From UMGS902 sp045538895 (lineage in GTDB: Bacteria; Bacillota; Clostridia; Oscillospirales; CAG-272), in NCBI GenBank assembly GCA_045538895.1, contig JAZQEH010000051.1, positions 1 to 25,698 of the forward strand: DNA of 25,698 bases, in the 5' to 3' direction. The notes under the pieces are model-generated. The model was not told the origin of the DNA. It saw only the letters and a program-made list of their open reading frames with translations, and searched no databases. The translations under genes and the position numbers were made by a program. Positions 12,742 through 21,806 of the stretch are shown in pieces; position 1 is the stretch's first letter, and every line of letters begins with the position of its first letter.

Positions 12742-14499
12742 TTGAAGACCTGGGGCAAATATATCAAGCCATATAAGCTTTATTTCATTTTAGGCCCGCT
12801 TTGCATGATAATCGAGGTTTTAGGCGAGGTTATTATGCCTCGACTTTATTCGATGATCGTCAAGCGTGCCGAAACAAGCCTTACAGCCGACACAGGCTCT
12901 ATATGGTTTGTAATAGGAATGGCTGCACTTATGATAGCGGTTGCCGTCCTCATGATGCTTGGCGGCATAGGCGGTGCCTATTTCGGTGCAAAAGCATCGG
13001 TAAACTTTGGCAGTGACCTGCGTCTTGATGTATATAAAAAGGTACAGAAGTTCTCTTTTGCCAACATCGACAAGTTCCAGACAGGCTCGCTTATTACACG
13101 TTTAACAAATGATGTTACACAGCTTCAGAACTTTACAAACATGCTGCTCCGTATGTTCTTACGTACTCCCGGTATGCTTATCGGTGCGTTGATAATGACC
13201 ATTACCATAAGTCCGAAGCTTTCTACCGTACTCGCCGTGGCAATCCCTCTGCTTGCAATTCTGCTTGCCGTTGTTATGCGTGTAGGTTTTCCGCGTTTCG
13301 GTGCCATGCAATCGAAAGTTGACGAGCTTAACAACACCGTTGGCGAAAACCTTACAAACATGCGTGTTGTAAAATCCTTTGTAAGAGAAGATTTCGAGGA
13401 AGAAAAGTTCGACAAGGCAAACACTAACCTCAAAAACAGCGCCATGCATGCGATGAACGTAATGATTCTCACGCAACCGATAATGTCGCTTATCATGAAT
13501 CTCACTACTCTTGCAGTAGTCTGGTTCGGCGGTAATATGGTTATCTTTGGCGACCTTGAATACAGCGACTTCAACGCTCTCATTACATATATCAATCAAA
13601 TTCTCATGTCGCTTATGATGGTAACGATGCTCTTCATGTCTTCATCTCGTGCCGCGGCTTCGGCTAAGCGTATACGTGAAGTTTTACAGGAGCAACCCGA
13701 CATCAACGATGACAACGCCTCATATAAAGATATTACCGTTCAAAGCGGCGAAGTTGAGTTTAAAAACGTAAGCTTCCGTTACTACAAGAACAGTCCCGAC
13801 TGCGTTCTTGAAGATATCAGCTTTAAAATACATGCCGGTGAAACTCTCGGTATAATTGGCGGAACAGGAAGCGGAAAATCCACACTCGTGTCGCTGATTC
13901 CAAGGCTTTATGACACGGATAGCGGCGAGGTGTTGATTGACGGTGTCAATGTCAGCGATTATTCTCTGTACTCTCTGCGTGAGGGTATTAGCATGGTGCT
14001 TCAGAAGAATCTTCTTTTCTCTGGTACTATCAAGGAGAATCTGCGTTGGGGCAACGAAGAAGCAACCGAAGAAGAAATGAAAGCTGCCGCAAAGATTGCA
14101 CAGGCACACGGTTTTATCGAAAGCTTTACCGATGGCTATGACCATGAGATAGAACGTGGCGGTACTAACGTTTCGGGCGGACAAAAGCAGCGTCTTTGCA
14201 TTGCACGTGCACTTCTGAAAAAGCCTAAAATTCTTATTCTTGATGACTCTACAAGTGCAGTTGACACGGCGACAGAAGCTAATATACGAACTGCTTTTGC
14301 TACCACGCTAAAAGATTCTACAAAAATTATAATCGCACAGAGAATAACCTCTGTAATGGATGCAAACCGAATTTTAGTCCTTGATGACGGAAGAATTGCA
14401 GGACTCGGTACCCATGCAGAGCTTATGGAAAGCTGTGAAGAATACAAGGAAATTTACAGCTTGCAGATGGAAAACAAAGGAGGTGCTGATAATGGCTAA
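12742..14499 (+). CDS. ABC exporter half-transporter, degenerate-site subunit
   Basis: The 585-residue type IV half-transporter has six predicted membrane helices in residues 1-310 and an ATPase domain at 335-585. Walker A is GGTGSGKST (373-381) and the signature VSGGQ is near 477-481. Walker B ILILDD (497-502) has Asp in place of the catalytic Glu, and the H-loop histidine is glutamine (IAQRIT, Q533). This gives one non-canonical ATP site, as in heterodimeric exporters such as BmrCD, LmrCD or TM287/288. The start is TTG, with AGGAG nine bases upstream. Its stop overlaps the next gene by eight bases, and that gene supplies the canonical partner. The substrate (drug, lipid or peptide) cannot be told from sequence. 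Confidence 0.93.
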   Translation: MKTWGKYIKPYKLYFILGPLCMIIEVLGEVIMPRLYSMIVKRAETSLTADTGSIWFVIGMAALMIAVAVLMMLGGIGGAYFGAKASVNFGSDLRLDVYKKVQKFSFANIDKFQTGSLITRLTNDVTQLQNFTNMLLRMFLRTPGMLIGALIMTITISPKLSTVLAVAIPLLAILLAVVMRVGFPRFGAMQSKVDELNNTVGENLTNMRVVKSFVREDFEEEKFDKANTNLKNSAMHAMNVMILTQPIMSLIMNLTTLAVVWFGGNMVIFGDLEYSDFNALITYINQILMSLMMVTMLFMSSSRAAASAKRIREVLQEQPDINDDNASYKDITVQSGEVEFKNVSFRYYKNSPDCVLEDISFKIHAGETLGIIGGTGSGKSTLVSLIPRLYDTDSGEVLIDGVNVSDYSLYSLREGISMVLQKNLLFSGTIKENLRWGNEEATEEEMKAAAKIAQAHGFIESFTDGYDHEIERGGTNVSGGQKQRLCIARALLKKPKILILDDSTSAVDTATEANIRTAFATTLKDSTKIIIAQRITSVMDANRILVLDDGRIAGLGTHAELMESCEEYKEIYSLQMENKGGADNG

Positions 14500-16393
14500 G
14501 CGTACACTTGCAGACCTCCAGAAACAGTATAATTCTTCAGCAGCACCGCAAAAGCAAGGCGGTATGCCGCCTATCGGACCCCGCAGAGGTCCCGGCGGTC
14601 CGGGTGGCAGAGGCATGCCCGTTTCAAAACCTAAAGGCGACAGCAAAAAGATTATAAAAAGGCTGCTTGGATATATCGGTGCATATAAGTACCTCTTGTT
14701 TGCAGCTCTTTCATTTGTTGCACTTACCGCTTTATCAAGCACCGTTGCGGGTTATCTCCTGCGTCCGATACTTAACATCGCTTCGGGAGAAGAAATGGCA
14801 ACAGCCACTCCTGCGGAAAAACTAAAGCAAATTCTGTTCTATCTTGCGATTCTCCTTTTTATTTATATTTTCAATATCCTTGCACAGTATCTTCAGGCAA
14901 AGCTGATGCTCCACATTTCACAGAATTCAATGAAGAAACTGCGTCATGATCTTTTTGAAAAGGTGCAGAAGCTTCCGATAAAATTCTTTGACAACGAAAG
15001 CCACGGCGAAATAATGAGCCGTTTTACAAATGATATCGACAACATCGCAACTATGTTCGACCATACGCTCGTCAGCCTTGTTTCCGGCTCGATAACGCTT
15101 GTAAGTACCTTTGGCTTTATGTGCTACACAAACATCTGGCTGACACTTATCACAGTTGTATTTATCCCGATTTTCATTTTCGGCGGACGTGCAATTACCA
15201 AGCGTTCAAGAAAGTACTATTCGTCACAGCAGGCTGCACTCGGTGCAGTTAACGGATACGTTGAAGAGAGCGTATCGGGTGCAAAGGTTGTAAAAGTGTT
15301 TAACCATGAGGAAATCTGCGTTGATGAATTTGCCCTGCTAAACGATGACCTGCGTGATAAACAAATCAACGCACAGTTCTACGGCGGTATCATGGGCCCT
15401 GTTATGGGTAACACAGGTCAGATAAGCTATGCTATTACTGCAGGTGTCGGCGGCGTTCTATGCCTGCTTGGCAAATTCGACCTTGGCGGTCTCGGTATTT
15501 TTGTAAACTATTCAAGACATTTTGCACGCCCAATAAACGAACTCTCAATGCAGATGAACACGGTATTCTCTGCCCTTGCGGGTGCAGAACGTGTATTTGA
15601 CGTGCTCGACCGTGCCGAAGAGGAACCCGATGTTCCCGATGCAAGTGACATGCCCGATATGCAGGGATATGTCAAACTTGAAGACGTTACGTTCGGCTAC
15701 GTTCCCGAAAAGACCGTACTTAAAAACATTTCTCTTTATGCAAAACCCGGTCAAAAAATTGCATTTGTCGGCTCAACAGGTGCCGGCAAAACCACAATTA
15801 CAAATCTGCTCAACCGCTTTTACGATATAGAATCGGGTGAGATTACGATTGACGGCGTAAATATCCGTAGCATAAAGCGTGATGTTTTAAGACGTAATAT
15901 CGCAATGGTGCTTCAGGACACACATCTGTTCACAGGCACCATCATGGAAAACATCCGCTACGGTCGCCCCGATGCTACCGATGATGAAGTTATTGCCGCG
16001 GCAAAAACCGCAAGTGCTCACAGCTTTATCATGCGTCTTGAAAAAGGCTATGACACGGTTATCACGGGTGACGGTGCAAACCTCTCTCAAGGTCAGCGAC
16101 AGCTTTTGAATATCGCCCGTGCGGCAATATCAAAAGCGCCAATTCTGGTACTCGACGAAGCAACAAGCTCGGTTGACACAAGAACAGAGCGTCACATTGA
16201 GCACGGTATGGATCGCCTGATGCAAAACCGCACCACGTTTGTTATTGCACACCGCCTTTCAACGGTACGCAACGCAAATGCAATTATGGTGCTTGAAAAA
16301 GGTGAAATCATAGAAAGAGGCACTCACGACGAGTTGCTTGCTCTTAAGGGCCGCTACTATGAACTTTACACCGGTAAAAAAGAGCTTGATTAA
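14492..16393 (+). CDS. ABC exporter half-transporter, canonical-site subunit
   Basis: The 633-residue partner half-transporter. The ATG at 14492 has AGGAGGTG just upstream; the frame is open further back inside the previous gene but without support. Residues 1-50 form a Gly/Pro/Arg-rich cytoplasmic extension (G-P-R-R-G-P-G-G-P-G-G-R-G). Membrane helices span about 65-365. The ATPase domain has Walker A GSTGAGKTT (427-435), signature LSQGQ (531-535), Walker B ILVLDE with catalytic E556, and H-loop H587 (IAHRLS). With the degenerate Walker B and H-loop of its partner, this makes an asymmetric heterodimer. The SQGQ signature of this chain and the SGGQ of the other would complete the two composite sites. 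A bidirectional terminator ends the unit two bases after the stop. Confidence 0.93.
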   Translation: MAKRTLADLQKQYNSSAAPQKQGGMPPIGPRRGPGGPGGRGMPVSKPKGDSKKIIKRLLGYIGAYKYLLFAALSFVALTALSSTVAGYLLRPILNIASGEEMATATPAEKLKQILFYLAILLFIYIFNILAQYLQAKLMLHISQNSMKKLRHDLFEKVQKLPIKFFDNESHGEIMSRFTNDIDNIATMFDHTLVSLVSGSITLVSTFGFMCYTNIWLTLITVVFIPIFIFGGRAITKRSRKYYSSQQAALGAVNGYVEESVSGAKVVKVFNHEEICVDEFALLNDDLRDKQINAQFYGGIMGPVMGNTGQISYAITAGVGGVLCLLGKFDLGGLGIFVNYSRHFARPINELSMQMNTVFSALAGAERVFDVLDRAEEEPDVPDASDMPDMQGYVKLEDVTFGYVPEKTVLKNISLYAKPGQKIAFVGSTGAGKTTITNLLNRFYDIESGEITIDGVNIRSIKRDVLRRNIAMVLQDTHLFTGTIMENIRYGRPDATDDEVIAAAKTASAHSFIMRLEKGYDTVITGDGANLSQGQRQLLNIARAAISKAPILVLDEATSSVDTRTERHIEHGMDRLMQNRTTFVIAHRLSTVRNANAIMVLEKGEIIERGTHDELLALKGRYYELYTGKKELD

Positions 16394-16395
16394 AC

Positions 16396-16436
16396 AAAAA
16401 AGCTGAACGGTTTTTAACAAACCGTTCAGCTTTTTT
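16396..16436. terminator. Bidirectional terminator between ABC exporter and malic enzyme genes
   Basis: AAAAAAGCTGAACGGTTT (16396-16413) and AAACCGTTCAGCTTTTTT (16419-16436) form a perfect 18-bp hairpin with a TTAAC loop and U6 on either strand. It serves both convergent units. Confidence 0.94.
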
Positions 16437-16445
16437 GCTATGTAT

Positions 16446-17618
16446 TTAGATTCTTGCAACGCCGCCATCCTTAGCAGCCTTAACAACTGCCTCGGCAACT
16501 ACCTTTGCAACGTCTTTATTGAGTGCGGAGGGAATGATGTTATCCTCACGAAGTTCGCTATCGGGAATGAGAGATGCAATCGCATAAGAGGTTGCAACCT
16601 TCATTTCCTCGGTAATCTGAGCCGCACGGCAATCAAGGGCACCACGGAAAATACCGGGGAATGCAAGCACGTTGTTGATCTGGTTGGGAAAGTCACTTCT
16701 GCCTGTACCAACTACTCTTGCACCTGCCGCAAGTGCTTCATCGGGCATGATTTCGGGAGTGGGGTTAGCCATGGGGAATACAATAGCATCCTTAGCCATA
16801 GAAGCAACCATTTCCTTGGAAACGATACCGGGAGCACTTACGCCGATAAACACGTCTGCACCTGCCATAACGTCTGCAAGGTTGCCCTTTTCCATAGCAC
16901 GGTTAGTAACCTTTGCCATATCTTCCTGTGCCTCGTTATTCTCTGCCTTGCCCTCGTAGATTGCACCGAAGCGGTCAACCATAACAAGGTTCTTAAGACC
17001 GAGGTTGAGGAGGTGACGTCCGATAGAAATACCCGCACTGCCTGCACCGTTGATAACAACCTTGATTTCATCAATCTTCTTACCAACTACCTTGAGTGCG
17101 TTGATAAGCGCTGCTGCACATACGATAGCAGTACCGTGCTGGTCGTCATGGAATACGGGAATGTCGCAGATTTCCTTGAGTCTTCTCTCAATCTCAAAGC
17201 AACGGGGTGCAGAAATGTCCTCAAGATTGATACCGCCAAAAGAGCCGGAAATCAAATAAATTGTACGAACGATTTCATCAACGTCCTTGGAGCGAACGCA
17301 GAGCGGGAAAGCATCAACATCTGCAAACTCCTTGAAGAGCGCACACTTACCTTCCATAACAGGCATACCTGCCTCAGGGCCGATATCACCAAGGCCGAGA
17401 ACCGCGGTACCGTCAGTAATAACAGCAACGAGGTTGGAGCGGCGAGTAAGGTCAAACGACTTCCAATAGTCCTTCTGAATTTCAAGACAAGGCTGTGCAA
17501 CACCGGGGGTATATGCAACCGACAGATCGTGACGGTCATTTACCTTTGCACGTGAGATAACCTCAATCTTGCCTTTCCAGTCATAATGTGCCTGTAAAGA
17601 TTCCTGTTTGATATCCAT
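16446..17618 (-). CDS. Malic enzyme (NAD(P)-dependent, decarboxylating)
   Basis: Malic enzyme converts malate to pyruvate and CO2 with reduction of NAD(P). This is the short bacterial form at 390 residues, without a phosphotransacetylase extension. Motifs are SVAYTPGVAQPC with the catalytic tyrosine Y36, the M-E-G-K segment with the catalytic lysine K91, a metal-binding region around E133/D134 and FHDDQHGTA at 157-164, the dinucleotide-binding GAGSAG at 191-196, and the MANPTPEI and R-x-D-F-P-N-Q-I-N-N segments further on. The start has a weak AGG-type ribosome binding site about ten bases upstream. It lies 24 bases after the glycosyltransferase gene and is probably cotranscribed with it. Whether NAD or NADP is used is not decided here. 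Confidence 0.94.
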   Translation of the reverse strand: MDIKQESLQAHYDWKGKIEVISRAKVNDRHDLSVAYTPGVAQPCLEIQKDYWKSFDLTRRSNLVAVITDGTAVLGLGDIGPEAGMPVMEGKCALFKEFADVDAFPLCVRSKDVDEIVRTIYLISGSFGGINLEDISAPRCFEIERRLKEICDIPVFHDDQHGTAIVCAAALINALKVVGKKIDEIKVVINGAGSAGISIGRHLLNLGLKNLVMVDRFGAIYEGKAENNEAQEDMAKVTNRAMEKGNLADVMAGADVFIGVSAPGIVSKEMVASMAKDAIVFPMANPTPEIMPDEALAAGARVVGTGRSDFPNQINNVLAFPGIFRGALDCRAAQITEEMKVATSYAIASLIPDSELREDNIIPSALNKDVAKVVAEAVVKAAKDGGVARI

Positions 17619-17642
17619 GATAAATACCTACCTTTTATATAA

Positions 17643-18365
17643 TTATTTTGTTTTTTTTATTGTTTTGTTTACATGACTCTTAATGCGGATAACGTCCTTA
17701 AGCATCTTTATGCTGTCCGAGAGCATGTTTACCTTTGACTCTGACTCGCGGTGATTGATAATCCGCACCGGAATCTCGCTTATCTTAAAACCAAGCTTGG
17801 TTGCAAACATAATAGCTTCAAAATCAAATGCAAAGCTGTCGGTTACACATTTGGAGAATATGGCTTCTGCCGCTTTTGCACTGAATGCCTTGAAGCCGCA
17901 TTGTGAATCGCTGAGTTTAAATCCGCCTATTATACATAACGCTTTGATATACACCTTAGAGGCAAGTTTACGCAAAAAGGTATATCCCTCATATCCGTCA
18001 GCATTTATATTTCGTGAACCTATCATAACTTCACATTCAGATGCAACGAATTTATCGTAGAGTGTACGAATTATCTCAGTGCCGTATGCAAGGTCGCAAT
18101 CGGTGAAAAGACGTATCTCACCCTTCGCCGCGAGCATGCCGTGGCGAATTGCACAGCCTTTGCCTCGGTTTTGACCGTAGCTGACAAGACGGATGTCCGG
18201 CAATCCGCAGTTTTCAACAATTTCCTTTGAACGGTCCTTTGAGCCGTCGTCAACAAAGATAATCTCATAAGAATCAAACGTTGCCGACATATATTCATGC
18301 AAGGTTTTTATTGTATCGGGGAGGATTTTCTCCTCATTATACATTGGAATTATAAGACTAAACAC
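17643..18365 (-). CDS. Family 2 glycosyltransferase, dolichyl/polyprenyl-phosphate sugar synthase type
   Basis: The 240-residue GT-A fold enzyme begins with SLIIPMYNEE (residues 3-12). It has the nucleotide-binding acidic pair in FVDDGS (D39/D40), GQNRGKGCAIRHGM near 64-77, the DxD-like metal motif TDCDLA (D89, D91) and the conserved DSQCGFKAF near 153-161. This pattern matches ALG5/DPM1-type transferases that load glucose or mannose onto a polyprenyl phosphate. There are no membrane helices at the C-terminus, as in DPM1-like forms. The start codon is GTG, sharing one base with the TAG stop of the upstream methyltransferase (TAGTG), with no strong ribosome binding site, so translation is likely coupled. 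The cellular product is unknown. Confidence 0.9.
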   Translation of the reverse strand: MFSLIIPMYNEEKILPDTIKTLHEYMSATFDSYEIIFVDDGSKDRSKEIVENCGLPDIRLVSYGQNRGKGCAIRHGMLAAKGEIRLFTDCDLAYGTEIIRTLYDKFVASECEVMIGSRNINADGYEGYTFLRKLASKVYIKALCIIGGFKLSDSQCGFKAFSAKAAEAIFSKCVTDSFAFDFEAIMFATKLGFKISEIPVRIINHRESESKVNMLSDSIKMLKDVIRIKSHVNKTIKKTK

Positions 18366-19183
18366 TATTTTTTCTCATATACACGCACTTCAAAATCAAC
18401 AAGCGTGTGTAGCCTTTCGATTTCTTTTAGTTTTTCTGCTCTATCCCTTTTAGTGCGATAAAAATACGGAGTCATAGTGAACAGAGAGTATATATCTTCG
18501 CCGACGATCTCGGCATCGTATTTTACAGAGAAGTTCTGTATAAGTTTCATTTGGCTTGGATAATCACGGCGGATATCGTTTTGCAAAACCTCATCGTAAA
18601 GCACCGCTTTTAACCCATACAAATGTTCACGGCCTGCCGCTGCAATTATGAGTTTGCCGCCACTTTTCAGCACCCGGCAATATTCCTCCTCAACGCAAGG
18701 GGCAAAAACGTTTATAACCGCATCACAGCTATCGCTTTCGAGAGGTAATTTATATACGCTTGCCGCAGTATACAAAATCTTGTCGCCAAAGCCGTTTTGC
18801 TTTGCACTTTTTGCAGCAAGTTCAAGGGTATGCTTTGACAAATCAACGCCGAGTACAGCGTTAAAACCTTTTGCAGCATATTCGGTATAGTACCCTTCTC
18901 CGCAGCCGGCATCACACAGCACCTCGCCGCTTCCTGCCGTCTCTGCCACGGCTTTAGCAAGCGGTTCATAATACCCGTTACGCAAAAACGTCTGCCTTGC
19001 CTTTGCCATCGCTTTATCATCACCGCTTGTAGGTGCATGGGTATTAAGATTTACATACCCGCTTTTTGAAAAATCAAAATTATGCTTTCTTACACCCGAA
19101 CATGTAAGCGAACCGCCGGCAAACGCAAGCCTTTCACCGCAAATCGGGCAGACCAGCACTTCATTCGATTCAAAAACGTGCAT
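18365..19183 (-). CDS. rlmA: RlmA-type 23S rRNA (guanine-N1)-methyltransferase
   Basis: The 272-residue SAM-dependent methyltransferase. The zinc-finger pattern C12-x2-C15-x12-C28-x5-H34, followed by FDFSKSGYVNLN, is the hallmark of RlmA proteins, which methylate a guanine of helix 35 in 23S rRNA (G745 or G748 by species). The SAM-binding loop LCDAGCGEGYYT is at about 89-100, the DLSK acidic end of strand 2 follows, and a VFAPCVEEEYCRVLKSGGKL segment matches the family. The ATG at 19183 follows GGTGG; one seven codons earlier has no site. It is the first gene of a minus-strand unit with the glycosyltransferase and malic enzyme genes. Which of the two rRNA positions is modified cannot be told here. 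Confidence 0.88.
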   Translation of the reverse strand: MHVFESNEVLVCPICGERLAFAGGSLTCSGVRKHNFDFSKSGYVNLNTHAPTSGDDKAMAKARQTFLRNGYYEPLAKAVAETAGSGEVLCDAGCGEGYYTEYAAKGFNAVLGVDLSKHTLELAAKSAKQNGFGDKILYTAASVYKLPLESDSCDAVINVFAPCVEEEYCRVLKSGGKLIIAAAGREHLYGLKAVLYDEVLQNDIRRDYPSQMKLIQNFSVKYDAEIVGEDIYSLFTMTPYFYRTKRDRAEKLKEIERLHTLVDFEVRVYEKK

Positions 19184-19220
19184 GTAACCACCGCCATTCC
19201 GCATAATTACCTATTATATT

Positions 19221-19249
19221 ATTATACATATATATATTATCAAACGCAA
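19221..19249 (-). promoter_or_regulatory. Promoter of rlmA-GT2-malic enzyme unit
   Basis: On the minus strand TTGCGT (19249-19244), 17 bases and TATAAT (19226-19221), with a strongly AT-rich surround. It lies about 38 bases before the rlmA start. Confidence 0.7.
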
Positions 19250-19313
19250 GACTTTTTTAGACATATAAAAACTTTTTTGGCAAATATTACATGTAAAATG
19301 CTGTCGCTTTTTC

Positions 19314-19363
19314 CAACATTGTGTAAATGTAATGTTGATTTTACCAAAAAGCGGTGATATAAT
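19314..19363 (+). promoter_or_regulatory. SulP gene promoter with overlapping inverted repeat
   Basis: TTGATT (19335-19340), 17 bases and TATAAT (19358-19363) preceded by TGA make a good promoter. CAACATT (19314-19320) and AATGTTG (19331-19337) form a perfect inverted repeat that overlaps the -35. A second palindrome, TTACATGTAA, lies at 19287-19296. Downstream, GTTG-CTAA and TTAG-CA-CAAC (19370-19398) can fold at the mRNA 5' end. A regulator is likely but unidentified. Confidence 0.65.
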
Positions 19364-19424
19364 TATAAAGTTGCTAACCCGTTAACGTTTAGCACAACAA
19401 ATTTTTACAGATCAGAGGATTTTT

Positions 19425-21008
19425 ATGAAAAAGCACAGTTCTTTATTTGGGCAGTTTGCAAACATGCTCAAAAACGAATTTAACGGCTATAACGGCAAAA
19501 CTCTGCTTTCAGACATTATAGCAGGTATCACCGTTGGTGCAGTTGCACTTCCGCTTGCGCTTGCTTTCGGTGCTGCAAGTGTAGGTAATGCGGACGCTTC
19601 TATCGGCATTGTTGCCGGCATGATAACCGCTATCATCGCCGGAATCGTCAGCGGTTTGCTCGGCGGCGGCAGTTTCCAGATTTCAGGTCCTACAGGTGCA
19701 ATGACCGTTATTTTAGGAACGGTTGTAGCCGGTGAACACGGTCTTACCGGTATGTTTGCCGCAAGCTTGCTTGCAGGTGTAATTCTTCTTGTTGCAGGAA
19801 TACTTCATTTCGGAAAAGTTATCAAATTCATTCCCAAGCCCGTAGTTACCGGTTTTACATCAGGTATTGCCGTTGTAATCGCTCTCGGTCAGCTCGGTAA
19901 CTTCTTCGGTGTAAAGCTTGTCGGCGAAACAACGATTGATAAAGTTGTTTTCTTCTTTACCGACTGCCTTGACAAAATCTCGCTTCCTGCTATGATTTGC
20001 TCTGTAGCGGTAGTTCTGCTCATGGCAATATATCCTAAAAAGGCGGCAAAGTATATCCCCGGCAGCCTCGCAGCAATAATTGTTATAACCCTCATCACTG
20101 CCATTTTCCAAGTGCCGGTTGATAGTATCGGTGCAATTCCTCGCACGTTTATAAACTCAGAGCATCTTACCCTTAGCAATATCAATCTTGACCTTTTTGC
20201 CGATGTAGCAAGCTCTGCTGTCACAATCGCCCTGCTCGGCATGGTTGAAAGTTTGCTCTGCGGTGCATGTGCAGCAAACATGAAAAAGGAAAGCTTCAAT
20301 TCCAACATTGAACTCGTTGCACAAGGTATAAGCAACATCGCAATTCCCTTCCTCGGCGGCGTTCCTTCTACTGCCGCAATCGCCCGCACAAGCGTTGCAG
20401 TAAAAAGCGGCGGCAAAACACGACTTGCAAGCCTTTTCCACTCTGTATTTCTTATTGCATGCATGTTTATCCTGTCCGGTGTTATCGGTCTTGTACCCTA
20501 CGCCGCTCTCGCAGGCGTTCTTGTTATGACAGCAATAAGAATGAACGAATTTGATGCTATCAAGTGCTACTTCAAAAACAAAATGTGGAGTCCTATTGCT
20601 CAATTCCTTATCACCATGGTAGCAACAGTTCTTCTCGATTTAACATATGCCATCATTATCGGCGTGATTCTTTCGTTTGTAATCTATGCGGCTGATATGC
20701 TTAAGCTTGGCAAAAACCGAAAGAAGCTCTCTTTCAAGAAAGAGCTTGCAGACAACAGCGGCGAGCTTTGCATCAGCGGAGTTTGCTATTTTGCAAACTC
20801 GGACAAACTGCTCGGCAGTGCCGCAGGTCTTGAAAATGCTTCATCCATTACGATTGACCTTTCTGAGCTTTGTTATGCAGACTATACCGCATGCGAAACT
20901 CTCGCTGAGATGTATGAGAACTTAAAAGCGGGCGGTGCCACGATCACTGTTAAAAACGCTCCCGAAGCAGTAGCAGCAACTCTCAAGCAAATCGGTGTTG
21001 AAATGTAA
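19425..21008 (+). CDS. SulP-family anion transporter with STAS domain
   Basis: The 527-residue membrane protein. Residues 28-430 hold the SulP transport core with about 12-14 hydrophobic segments; the conserved G-x-x-x-G-A-V-A-L-P-L-A-L-A-F-G segment is near 34-49 and FQISGPTGAMTVIL near 84-97. Residues about 440-527 form a cytoplasmic STAS domain (strands around ELCISGV, then SSITIDLSELCYADYTACETLAEM). Family members move sulfate, bicarbonate or other anions, often with Na+ or H+; the substrate is not decided by the sequence. The ATG has GAGG six bases upstream. It is a single-gene unit with its own promoter and terminator. The overlapping inverted repeat suggests regulated expression. Confidence 0.92.
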   Translation: MKKHSSLFGQFANMLKNEFNGYNGKTLLSDIIAGITVGAVALPLALAFGAASVGNADASIGIVAGMITAIIAGIVSGLLGGGSFQISGPTGAMTVILGTVVAGEHGLTGMFAASLLAGVILLVAGILHFGKVIKFIPKPVVTGFTSGIAVVIALGQLGNFFGVKLVGETTIDKVVFFFTDCLDKISLPAMICSVAVVLLMAIYPKKAAKYIPGSLAAIIVITLITAIFQVPVDSIGAIPRTFINSEHLTLSNINLDLFADVASSAVTIALLGMVESLLCGACAANMKKESFNSNIELVAQGISNIAIPFLGGVPSTAAIARTSVAVKSGGKTRLASLFHSVFLIACMFILSGVIGLVPYAALAGVLVMTAIRMNEFDAIKCYFKNKMWSPIAQFLITMVATVLLDLTYAIIIGVILSFVIYAADMLKLGKNRKKLSFKKELADNSGELCISGVCYFANSDKLLGSAAGLENASSITIDLSELCYADYTACETLAEMYENLKAGGATITVKNAPEAVAATLKQIGVEM

Positions 21009-21046
21009 TAAAAAGGTGTCGATGCTAAGCATCGGCACTTTTATTA
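21009..21046 (+). terminator. Terminator of the SulP gene
   Basis: GTGTCGATGC (21016-21025), loop TAA, GCATCGGCAC (21029-21038), with one T-G wobble, flanked by A-rich and U-rich sides. It begins just after the stop. Confidence 0.82.
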
Positions 21047-21049
21047 TGC

Positions 21050-21078
21050 TTGCTTAGTTTGAGTTAATATGTTATAAT
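21050..21078 (+). promoter_or_regulatory. Promoter of queH
   Basis: TTGCTT (21050-21055), 17 bases and TATAAT (21073-21078) preceded by TGT, an extended -10. The predicted start leaves a very short leader with GAGGTAA before the ATG at 21097. Confidence 0.75.
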
Positions 21079-21096
21079 AACTCCGAGGTAACAGAT

Positions 21097-21732
21097 ATGA
21101 ACTATTCATTATTGCTTGATAAAAAAATTGAAGAACTGAAAAAAAGCGGCTCCCGCCCTCGGTTGTTGTTGCATGCATGCTGCGCACCGTGTTCCAGCTA
21201 TACCCTTGAATATCTTGCTGCTTTTTTTGACATTACCCTTTTTTTCTACAATCCAAACATTTCGCCCGAAAGCGAATATACTTTCCGTGCCGAAGAGCTT
21301 AAACGTTTCATTTCGGAGCATCCCTCATGCAATGACGTAAAACTGCTGATTCCCGAATATGATTCAAAGCCTTTTTTCAATATTACAAAAGGACTTGAGA
21401 ATGAACCCGAACGGGGTGCACGCTGCCTAAAATGTTTTCGTCTGCGACTTGAAGAAAGTGCAAAGGCTGCCATTGACGGTGGATTTGACTGTTTTTGCAC
21501 CACGCTTTCGATAAGTCCGCATAAGGATGCACAGGCACTCAACCAAATCGGCGGTGAAATAGCCGAAAAACTTGGAGTTGAATACCTTTTTTCGGATTTC
21601 AAAAAGAAAGGCGGATACGCACGCTCACTCGCACTTTCAAAGGAATACGGACTTTACCGACAAAACTACTGCGGTTGCATCTTTTCAAAGGTAGAAGCGG
21701 AGAAACGCTTATCAAGCAAAGAAAGTAACTGA
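21097..21732 (+). CDS. queH: Epoxyqueuosine reductase QueH
   Basis: QueH (formerly DUF208) reduces epoxyqueuosine to queuosine in tRNA, the final step of queuosine synthesis, in bacteria that lack cobalamin-dependent QueG. The 211-residue product has all visible family cysteine sets: HACCAPC (C28, C29, C32), RCLKC (C110, C113), DCFCTTL (C132, C134) and YCGC (C192, C194). These include the iron-sulfur ligands. YNPNISP near 51-57 and S-x-S-P-H-K-D near 138-144 are further signatures. The gene is a single transcription unit with a short leader. No other queuosine genes are in view. A TTTGTGCAA/TTGCACAAA hairpin follows the stop but lacks a U-tract on this strand. Confidence 0.95.
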   Translation: MNYSLLLDKKIEELKKSGSRPRLLLHACCAPCSSYTLEYLAAFFDITLFFYNPNISPESEYTFRAEELKRFISEHPSCNDVKLLIPEYDSKPFFNITKGLENEPERGARCLKCFRLRLEESAKAAIDGGFDCFCTTLSISPHKDAQALNQIGGEIAEKLGVEYLFSDFKKKGGYARSLALSKEYGLYRQNYCGCIFSKVEAEKRLSSKESN

Positions 21733-21806
21733 TTTGTGCAACCTATTGCACAAAAAACGGTGTTTGATTTTTGTTCAATTTCGCTATAACATTTTTTTGT
21801 AAAATA

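Noticed and set aside
16440..17555. Long open frame antisense to the malic enzyme gene
   Set aside because: The cysteine- and asparagine-rich translation has no recognisable domain, and the opposite strand encodes a fully conserved enzyme.
21733..21754. Terminator after queH
   Set aside because: The hairpin TTTGTGCAA/TTGCACAAA is followed by A residues, not U, on the plus strand.
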